Below are positions 38,151-64,000 of a DNA stretch of 64,000 nt, piece by piece. Under the pieces are notes generated by a model. The model was not told the DNA's origin and made no database searches. It saw only the letters and a list, made by a program, of their open reading frames with translations. Location of the stretch: NCBI RefSeq assembly GCF_017654505.1, contig NC_054545.1, positions 11,186,047 through 11,250,046 on the forward strand, in the 5' to 3' direction. Each line of letters opens with the position of its first letter. Position 1 is the first letter of the stretch. The translations under genes and the position numbers were made by a program. The stretch comes from Polyodon spathula (taxonomy: Eukaryota; Chordata; Actinopteri; Acipenseriformes; Polyodontidae).

Positions 38151-38922
38151 CAGGTAGTGACAAAAATGGAAACACCTGGGTAAATGAGGGACACCAAGTA
38201 TATTAAAAGCAAGGCCTTCCACACAGGTGTGGCTCATGAGTTAATTAAGCAGATAACATCCCAGCATGCTTAGAGTCATGCATAAAATGCTGGACAGGCC
38301 TGTTTGCCTATAATTATGGCTGCAAGAGGAGACTTCAGTGACTTTGAAAGAGGGGTGATGGTTGGAGAGCTCAGTAACCAAGACAGCTCAACTTGCTGAT
38401 GTTTCATGAGCAACGGTGTCTAAGGTGATGTTGGCATGGAACTCAGAGGAAAAGACATCATCAGCAAAGGGCAACAGTGGGTGGAAGCAAGGTCAGTGCT
38501 AATCGCTACTTGGTACTGAGTGATCATCTTCACCCCATGTTGCAGCATTTCTTTCCTGCCGGGGCGGGTGTCTTCCAGGATGACAATGCCCCCATCCACA
38601 GAGCGCGTGTGGTCGCCCAGTGGTTTGATGATCATGGCACTGATGTTATCCGTATGTCATGGACTTCTCAGTCACCAGCTCTGAACCCAATTGAGCATTT
38701 ATGGGATATTCTGGAACGACGCCTGAGAACATTTTCCATCTTCGTCAACCAAGCGTGAGATGATTGACTTTCTCGTGGAAGAATGGTGCCGCATCCCTCC
38801 TGCACAATTCCAGAGGCTGGTAGACACAATGCCACGGTGCATACAGGCCGTACTGGCCACATGTGGTGGCCCAACGTCCTATTATGTGACTTTGGTGTTT
38901 CAATTTTTTTGTCTGCTACCTG
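38151..38922 (+). mobile_element. Deleted Tc1-like element with DD36E-type spacing
   Basis: Terminal inverted repeats CAGGTAGTGACAAAAATGG and, at the right, the inverse of CAGGTAGCAGACAAAAA; TA dinucleotides flank both ends. It is about 770 bp, roughly half a full Tc1 element. The termini differ from the other two Tc1 families in this window. Confidence 0.88.
38316..38915 (+). pseudogene. Broken transposase of the DD36E-type element
   Basis: It starts MAARGDFSDFERGVMVGELS and soon hits stops and an internal deletion. It resumes with VFQDDNAPIHRARVV and SQSPALNPIEHLWDILERR, then shifts frame near 38750 to REMIDFLVEEWCRIPPAQFQ and CGGPTSYYV. The second Asp and the Glu are 36 residues apart. 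The first Asp region is deleted. Non-functional. Confidence 0.88.
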
Positions 38923-41434
38923 TATATACAATATTCTATATACATGCATACATTAATACATGGTAACTTTACTAGAAACCAAAAAGTACAAATCTGAACA
39001 CTATTGTTTACTGCAACAAGTTGTCTCATGCAAAGGGCAGTGTTCTGTAATAACAATAGTAATCACTGTATCAATCCGTTCAAGGTAAGCATGGATGTGC
39101 CTTTCTTGATGTGGACAGTATTGTCATCAACCAAAATTAAGTTTGATCCAACTGCACTAATATAAGCTGTCACAAGCGTATGCAGGATCTCATCTAAGTA
39201 CCTAACAACAGTGAGGGGACGTTCTGGGAGACCTGGAGGTCCATCCTTCCCTCTGTGTTGGTTCTAGTTCTAACTTGTGGTCATTTATCAGTTGGATAGC
39301 GTTTGTGAAAGGTCACCATGTGACTCTTTTTTTTTTAGGCCGTCTTCCCATGGGATTGTGGTTCTTGTGCGTTCCCCACCATGTCTGACAAAACGGTGTT
39401 TGGTGGGTGTGGCACTTTCAGTTATCAGGGTCTAATAAATTACTTTATGAACCATCTTCTGTTATTCCTCTTTTTCCACTGGTAAATGGTATCAAATCAG
39501 CCATTAAATAAATTAATAGCACAGTATGGAACTCCACTGTTGAAAATCCTAAACAAACCTTTATTATATGTATTTTTATGACAAAATATCTCCTATTTAT
39601 CAACCAACCTTGTGTGAAATAATGTTATGCTCTACAATTTGCAAAGATAAAGTTGGTTGTGCTTTTTGTTGTTTGTGTTCATTTGAAAAGTGTATCGCAA
39701 CATGCATTTTAACTAAGGGTTAAGCTGAACTGCACAGCTTCCATCACTTTTGTTCAAAAACATCACAAAACGAATTAGTTAGAAATGGTAAATAAATGCT
39801 GATTTGCTCATAGTGTTACTTTATAGAGTTAATTGCCTTTTTGAAAAATACAGACCTGTGTGTATCTTTAAGCTTATATCACCTGATTGTCTTTTTTTTC
39901 TGAATACTACTGTGAAAATAATCTATTTTGTTTGCATTTTCAACAAATGCAGGAGACCAAACCTCAATTGAATTTCCTGTTTATGGTTATTTCCAGCCCA
40001 TGTAGTATTGGCAGAAAATCAAGGTTAAGTCACAAATGATGTTTAAAGCACCTACACTATAGGCTGTGAAGAAACTGTCCAGAAGATGACTAGATGATGG
40101 CTGTTTTTTACCTTTTGCTATTGCAGTACTTTGCTGTTCTGTAATAATACACAGCAGGTATAGACAATGGACACTTTTACATTGGCAATTATTGTCGGAT
40201 TAAAATGCTTTAAGTAGAAAGTGTGTGTTTTAACAATATAGCCTCAGCTTAGTTTCTATTTGTATTCAAAAGCCAAAGGAAGACATTTCTTTCTTTGCTT
40301 TACTGTAGACAGCAAACTGAGGATGCAGCTAAACCAGTAGACAACAGTTGACCTAATCTGGAATTCTGCCTTACTGATGTAGTAGGAGAAACATTACATT
40401 CCAATCTGTAACTCTGTTGACAAACTCTGTTTTTGTGCCATTTGTTAAATACACCCCTGAACCTATTGGCCAAAATTTTATGTTCACTAAGCTATACCAA
40501 CAGGTGTTTTTAAATAGTTTAATTGTTGAATATTTAACATGGTAAAAACACTGTATACCACAACGTTGCAGACAGGCAGTATATAAACAAAGGTCAGTAA
40601 TACAATACATTAAAACAACTGTACAATATATTTATATATTTGCATATTTACACATTTTTCTAAATGACAACAAATACTGGTAATAAAAGTCAGTCTTGGT
40701 TCCAATTAAATTAATAGGATCCTGGAGGATCCAGGCAAAAACATTACATTAACTTCACTTTTTACAAATACACACCTATAAGCGTACAGTGTCATTGGTA
40801 GAATTATTTAGAATATTTTACATTTTATACAGATATTAATAAATGAAGATTAAAATGGTTTGATACGTTTGAAGTTTTCACAAGACTACAAAATTGAGAC
40901 ATGTAAGGATTTAACTGTTGATTTTAGTTGTAAGGACAGAGACTGTTGTGCTCTATATATTTGGTATCAAATAGCTGTGCAATGTCTGTGTTCTTGTAAG
41001 GATATGTTTAATAAAACTATAGCTCTAATACAATTGGTACATTCTTGACCTAAATAATTATACTTCTAATACCAATAATAGTATTTTTTCTGTAATAAGA
41101 CATTCAGTTACTGACAGTGAGAAATCACAAGTAAATTGTAGATAATGAATAAATTACCTGATACCAAATGTGACATTGTTAATGTTAAAAAAACAAAAAA
41201 AACACACACACACAGCTGCTTGTAAATGTGATGATTGTTACATATGTGAATATACAGAGGCCAAGTAAACAACACCACTGGCTTGTTACAAAAGCAGCGA
41301 GTCCTACAAACAGCATTTTGAATGTCCATTAGTTGGTTGACCTTTGAAAAGGTTTTGTCTGTGCCTGAGCAAGCTCACTAGCGTCACTGTGAGACGGCAG
41401 CAGCTTGTTGGGCTCTTGCTGAAAGTTCTCTGCA

Positions 41435-58595
<17,161 letters not shown>

Positions 58596-59519
58596 GGAAA
58601 ACAACAACTGAGGGCACCGGTACTGAGATCAATTTTGGGACCTCACAGCTGATTTATATATGGTGGTTTCCTTATCAAAATTAAGAGTTCAGACTAAATT
58701 TTGTTTGTTTGACAGTGAATAATTATATTACACATCTTGTAACATCTTTTCAGTACAGTGCACACCACCCTGAATCTAGATTGTATGACCTCTGTTCAAA
58801 AATCTCGTTATGACCCTAGTCTAGGTGACTGTTTCTGTGCAATGGGATTAATTAGAATGCAACCAGTTAGTGCAGTTCATCCCATGATTAGAGTATGAGC
58901 CTTTTATAACAGTATTATCAATGCCGTTTCTTCTGACACATTTAAAAATAGGACCATAACACAAATTTTGATCTCCAAAACAGAATAATGCCTTAAAGCT
59001 GTAAATAAATTCGTATCATGTGATATTTTTCAGTTACACTTTCAGACAGCTTCATACAGAATACACACTGTCTTCATACAAAACCTCAAACACATAATTG
59101 TTACAGCAGACTTGGTTTTGTCTAAGCACATATACAACAGTGCTTGTTTGTTAACAGGGTCAAATTGGCACTGCAAAGTTATTGCATGTAACATAACAAT
59201 CCATTCACTGTCCTACTATCTGCATACAACATCATTGCTTTGTAACCTACTTTATCTATGTGTCTCAGATCTTAATCTCTTAAAAATCAAACTGCACCAA
59301 CTTAACAAAAAAAGGTTCAGTTTCCTGCGTCCTCAAAACTATTTTGTGTAATGTCTTGTGTGGTATTTGTCTAGGTATTCTTGGTATGTGATGTGACATA
59401 TTGTCCTCAGTGTGTATGTGTTATATATATATATGAGAAAGAAGACAAGCGTTGACAACAAAACTGGCAGAAAGCACAGGTGTTGTCCATCAAATCAACA
59501 GTACAAAGGTCACTTTTGA

Positions 59520-59650
59520 AATCGGGAATTAAAGGATTTTTCAGTAAGAATACCTCTGTTAAGGAAGGGAAACAAGACTAAAAGGGTAAAATATGCACAA
59601 GAACACAGAAATTGGACTATGGAACAATGGTCAAAGGTGCTTTGGGCCTG
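59520..59650 (+). pseudogene. Tc1-like transposase fragment
   Basis: A short frame reads RIPLLRKGNKTKRVKYAQEH then RNWTMEQWSKVLW, the region just before the first catalytic Asp of Tc1 transposases. It breaks off at once. The surrounding 59440-59950 may belong to the same decayed element. Confidence 0.7.
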
Positions 59651-60279
59651 TGCCTTCTGCCAGGTCTGTTGTCAATTCAACATTGTCTTTTATTTTTTAA
59701 GGATATTACCTTCAAGTATTTCTCATCCTTGTTAGATAGCTTATTTGGGTCTTCCAGTCCTGGGTTATGATGTTTCTCTGTACTTGTTGATTATACTTGT
59801 ATACCGCACCTTGAAAATCAAGTGATGCGAGCTATTTCACTCAATGTTTTTCCTTCTTTATGCAAGTCAAGGTTTTTTAATAGTAGAAAACACGAGTGGA
59901 GGCTTTGAGTAAATTGTTGATGCTCATAATGCATCAGAATAGAAAAATGCAACATGTCGAATTAGTTTACTGAAAACGTGAGGAACGCAGTCAGGTGGGA
60001 ATTTCATTATTGAAGTCAATTACCCCTGGAGGTAGTTCATTGAAAGCAGTAGGCCCAGCCTGCATGGGAGAGTGTGTAAGAGAGGTTGTTCTGTAAGGGA
60101 GTAGACACTACCAGGAAAAGGATGATGGTGTGGAGTTTGAAGAACTGAAACTTTAAGACAAAACAAAGGTATTTGCAAGATATGGGTTTGGTTTTACAGG
60201 GTAAAAGGAGCTAGCCTCCCCTGTCTTAGGTTTAGGTTTGTTTAAAGAAAAACTGTGTTAATTAGTGCTCCAAGGGAGC

Positions 60280-60967
60280 CAGGGCCGGTACTGGGGGGGC
60301 AAGGGATGCGACTGCACCCGGGCCCATACCAAAGACATTCTATAATATTGTAGCAATCTAGGTTCCTGCAGGCAGGCGCATCACACAGGCGAGGCAATCC
60401 ACACACAGGTCAACTTTAATTCCCTGCACGAGCTCCTACATCACACCCCAATTTTCCATAACAGACGTGCCTGGTTTAAAAAAAATAAATAAAAAATGCG
60501 CTTGGTGGAAATAAGCTCACTTTTCCACAGTTGTGGTAATAAGTACATAACGTATGGTGTATCGAACATGTAATCAAACACAAGTCGGGTTCAAAACGAA
60601 ATGCAGAAAAGAAATTTCCCAAAAAGAAACAGAAAATGCTAAAAAAAAATTTTTAAAGAGTATAGTAAATGGTTTAAAAGTGGGCCGACAACAGCAGATA
60701 GAAGTATAGTGTGGCAGCGGAACTGCCAACCTCCTCCTCACATGAAAAGTAAACAACAGTTGAGCAGAGGAAAGAAGTGAAATCAGAGAAATCGGATTGT
60801 ATTGGATATCATGTATTGTAAATTTGGTACCCAGTCAGGCACCTTTGTGTGATTTTTATGATCCAGCTACTTGGCCTGACCTTTGTACTAATGACTTTTT
60901 TGGGGGTGGGGGGATGTCTACATCACACTCTTGCACCAGGGCCCATTAAATCCTACAACTGGCCCTG
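60280..60967. mobile_element. hAT-like non-autonomous element
   Basis: Left end CAGGGCCGGTACTGG and right end closing TGGCCCTG are inverted, and both sides continue into CGGGCCC / GGGCCC boxes. Flanking 8-bp sequences AAGGGAGC and AAGGAAAC match at six of eight positions, as for an aged hAT target duplication. No transposase frame seen in 688 bp. Confidence 0.7.
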
Positions 60968-62019
60968 AAGGAAACTAGGATTTTGTTTGTTGTTTTGCTT
61001 TTGTTTTTTTCAAACCATGCTGAAATACGTACACTGACTCTGTGCACCCAACAAAAGAGGTGATAGAGTCCTGGGCCACCCTGACTAGAGGGGCTGTATC
61101 ACTATATATTATGATATTTGTACAACCTGGAGGGAATGGATCTGTGCACTCCAGATCTAAGGAGTTAGAAACCAATACAAGCTCCTCTCAAGCGAATGCT
61201 TTACAGAGCTTAACCAAAAACAGAGCAAACGGAAAATATACAAGCTGGGATTCAACTATTTTTATTCTTGGGGTGCGTTTTTCTTAAATATGTTTCTGTC
61301 AATTAAGATAACTGCACAAATGAGGCTAACAACACCACAGTGAAGTTTGAAATTCACTTTTGCAATCCAGTACTTGAGTCTGCCAGCCTAACATGCACAC
61401 CGTAACCTAGGATACGTCACGTTCACATTAACAGGCACCAGGTACAGCATTTCATACTATGTGGAATTCTCGGCTTCTTTTATGAGTTTGTTTTCTTTTA
61501 GTGGGCACTTCACCAGGGGATATTTTTTTACAGTTTTATAAACTCAAATGCCACAGAAAGCACCACAAATCTTAGAATGTACTCTTGAGTAACATCATTG
61601 CAACAGTACACTTAAAAAAAAAAAAAAAAAATGTATACATAAAAAAATAATCTGTTATTAACAGATAACCTTCAATTTTTCAGAGAAGCACTTTCCACGT
61701 TAGTTGTTGCCAAGGCTCCCGTCATACTGATGTGAGATCTTCATTTGCTCTCTGTTCTTACAGTGGTTTTGTCCACATGAATAGGAGGTGACTACTACTG
61801 TTTAACTGGATATGACAGGTTTAGAACAGATAGTACCACAATATTGATTTGGCTTATCTAAAAGGTCAAGAGTTTCTGAATAAAACTAAATGTTTATCAG
61901 TCATATCAAGCTGTACATCCTCTCTTGTGGTTTTAGTGACGATGACTTGCTAAATGGTTCTGCTTTACACTTTGAGGTTTTCAGAAAGTTGTTGTTTTGA
62001 CCTGGGTGGGTGGGCGAGT

Positions 62020-62162
<143 letters not shown>

Positions 62163-64000
62163 CTGAGGTCCAAGTGCCAATCCAGTACCAACTACTTCAC
62201 AGCACTGGCTCTAACCACTCCACTAACCTATCTGCCACCACAGAGGATAGGACGTCTATTTAAATGCAGATAAATGTACGAATTGATGCTAGTACAATAT
62301 TCGATAAGCTATTATTATATATATTAATTAATTAAATAAAGTTTTATATTATTTAAAGTGTTATATATTGTTGCTGTTATATATATATATATATATAAAA
62401 TCAAAGATTTTAAGTAAACTCACAAGTTAAAGCTTTGTGACTGTATAGTATGTACGTGATATGGACTACCTCTGATCACACTAATATGTGATGCTTATAT
62501 TCCAAATAGATTACTTGTGATTAAGCTTTGATGGACATTTTTGATAGATTGCTCACCCACATGCTTTATTCACATTTTCTTGTAGTCACACTCATACAAC
62601 TTATAACACATCATCTATTCTTAACGAGCAGGTAACATTGCTTATTCTTCAAAACAAAGGAAGGTATTAAAATTCAGGGAAACCATTAATCCCTTGTCAA
62701 CCATTAATCACACATCATTAACAATAAGCTGAGCTAAGCTGATTTTGAAAATAGATTTATCAATGGCTAAAGTATTTCCGCAGTTTTCAAAGCACAAGCA
62801 TAACATCAGTTCTGAAAAGTCAAGTCACAAACCAATGTTGATCCCATGTCTACTTTGAAAAACATACTAGAGGAGAGAATTGTTGCAATGTGTTGAGCGT
62901 GAATGCTGTCACAGTTGTTCATCAAACTTCAACAAAGTGCTCAAAAACTACAACGAATGTGAAGGAGCAGACCAGACTGGCAATACATGTTTTATACTTC
63001 CATAGGATTGTATCTCATAAGCAGATGTTTGTAATATTAAAGTTTAAAAGGTTAAACTGATATCTGTTCTTGACACAGCTGGGACACATCATAAATTCTT
63101 CGTAAAGAGGATGCATATTGTGGGAGTTTAAACGTTAACAAAAAGGTGTTTCCTGACCTGACCGGTTAGTGGTTGCGGAAAATTGCAAACTCATATTTCC
63201 TACTGTCTTACAATTTGAAATCTCCTTTAAAAGATATACGGAACTTAATTCAAATTCAAAGTCTTTTTTTTTTTTGCTCTCTGCAAACTCTTAGTCAAAA
63301 ATGAAAAAGACAATCAAATTAATGTTGACTCGCAGAGTAAATTCAAATCCGTTTCTCTTACCTCCTCTAAAAGCATCAAATGTGAATAGGTCTGGGTCCC
63401 ATGTGTATTTGTGGTGAAACAACCTGTTTTATTCTTCACACACTGGCAATGTGTCTCCAGATACAGTAATACACAAACCACATAATAAGTTCCTCTTGTG
63501 TGCAGCTTGCTGTAAGTAAATCTGTCCAGAGGTATAATCAGGTTGGGATTTAATTAGATTTAGATGCAAGGCTGTAAATAACAGTTACAAAGTATAAAAC
63601 AATACTTTGTTTTAAATCCAAGACAAACAGCAAGCTGAGTGAAATGATCGGTCTTTTTTTAAAAAAGAGAATAAAACTTTTTTTTTTGGTTTGGAGTCTG
63701 GCGTTGTCCATACTATAGGTTGTGAATGCTGGGGTTCAATATAAACAAAAAAGAAGAAAGGTATTTTTTGCAATACATATTATCATGATAATACGTGTGT
63801 GCATTATACAATCCATTAAATTTCCTCTAAACTAACCAACGTTGCAGTCGTGAGTACTTTGAGAGTACAAGAAGCACTTGATGAGCAGCTTGGTATGGGT
63901 GGGAAATGTTATCTTAACTAATGTAAGGCTTATGAATTCAGACCACTGTTGGCTACACCTTGCTGTTCCAGACACATACTTGATTTACGACAGGTTCTTT

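Larger units (their letters stand above)
37406..41434. other. FAM98B-RASGRP1 convergent spacer
   Basis: About 4 kb between two converging genes. It contains the deleted DD36E-type element at 38151-38922 and probably the RASGRP1 3' UTR on its right part. No other gene recognised. Confidence 0.65.

Noticed and set aside
61042..61287. 81-codon frame near 61.1 kb
   Set aside because: No recognisable domain, and low-complexity neighbourhood; not supported as a gene.
63362..63435. Minus-strand segment with a perfect GTAAGA donor that could be a RASGRP1 first exon
   Set aside because: No frame resembles the RASGRP1 N-terminus and no acceptor or start codon fits convincingly.

Overview
The window is vertebrate nuclear DNA, most likely from a ray-finned fish. 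It is AT-rich, with GT-AG introns, long introns, many TA/CA/TG microsatellites, and several Tc1-like DNA transposons plus a hAT-like one. The species cannot be settled from the sequence; a non-teleost fish (sturgeon, paddlefish, gar or bichir type) is a guess, and an amphibian is not excluded. No bacterial, plasmid, CRISPR or rRNA feature was seen, and no tRNA was recognised.

Three conserved protein genes lie in the order found on human 15q14: SPRED1 (+), FAM98B (+), RASGRP1 (-). SPRED1 enters from the left edge without its first coding exon. Its visible exons run from 670 to 24193, followed by a long 3' UTR that carries a (GT)87 tract. FAM98B is complete: eight exons from 30710 to 36642, 368 residues, ending in a Gly/Arg-rich tail. 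RASGRP1 is convergent with FAM98B. Its stop is at 41435 and its exons run upward to about 58.3-58.6 kb; the true start is doubtful or beyond the window. SPRED1 restrains Ras by recruiting neurofibromin, and RASGRP1 activates Ras by nucleotide exchange, so two opposing Ras regulators flank a tRNA-ligase-complex subunit gene.

Mobile DNA sits in introns and spacers. It includes an apparently intact Tc1-like element with DD38E spacing (9009-10595), an internally deleted sister copy (31636-32725), a dead DD34E Tc1 element (50873-52498) and its internally deleted relative (1378-2060), a deleted DD36E-like element (38151-38922), a transposase scrap (about 59.5 kb), a hAT-like element (60280-60967) and a roughly 510-bp foldback element (28690-29200).

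The points I rate highest are: (1) a clear U12-type AT-AC intron in RASGRP1 (56361-58212), with a textbook donor and branch site, without which the frame and conserved residues do not join; (2) the DD38E transposon, whose about 205-bp inverted repeats include the last part of the transposase gene and whose frame stays open to the element's tip; (3) a dead Tc1 copy in which the codon for the catalytic Glu is itself a stop; (4) microsatellites that grow directly out of transposon ends; (5) the long foldback element.
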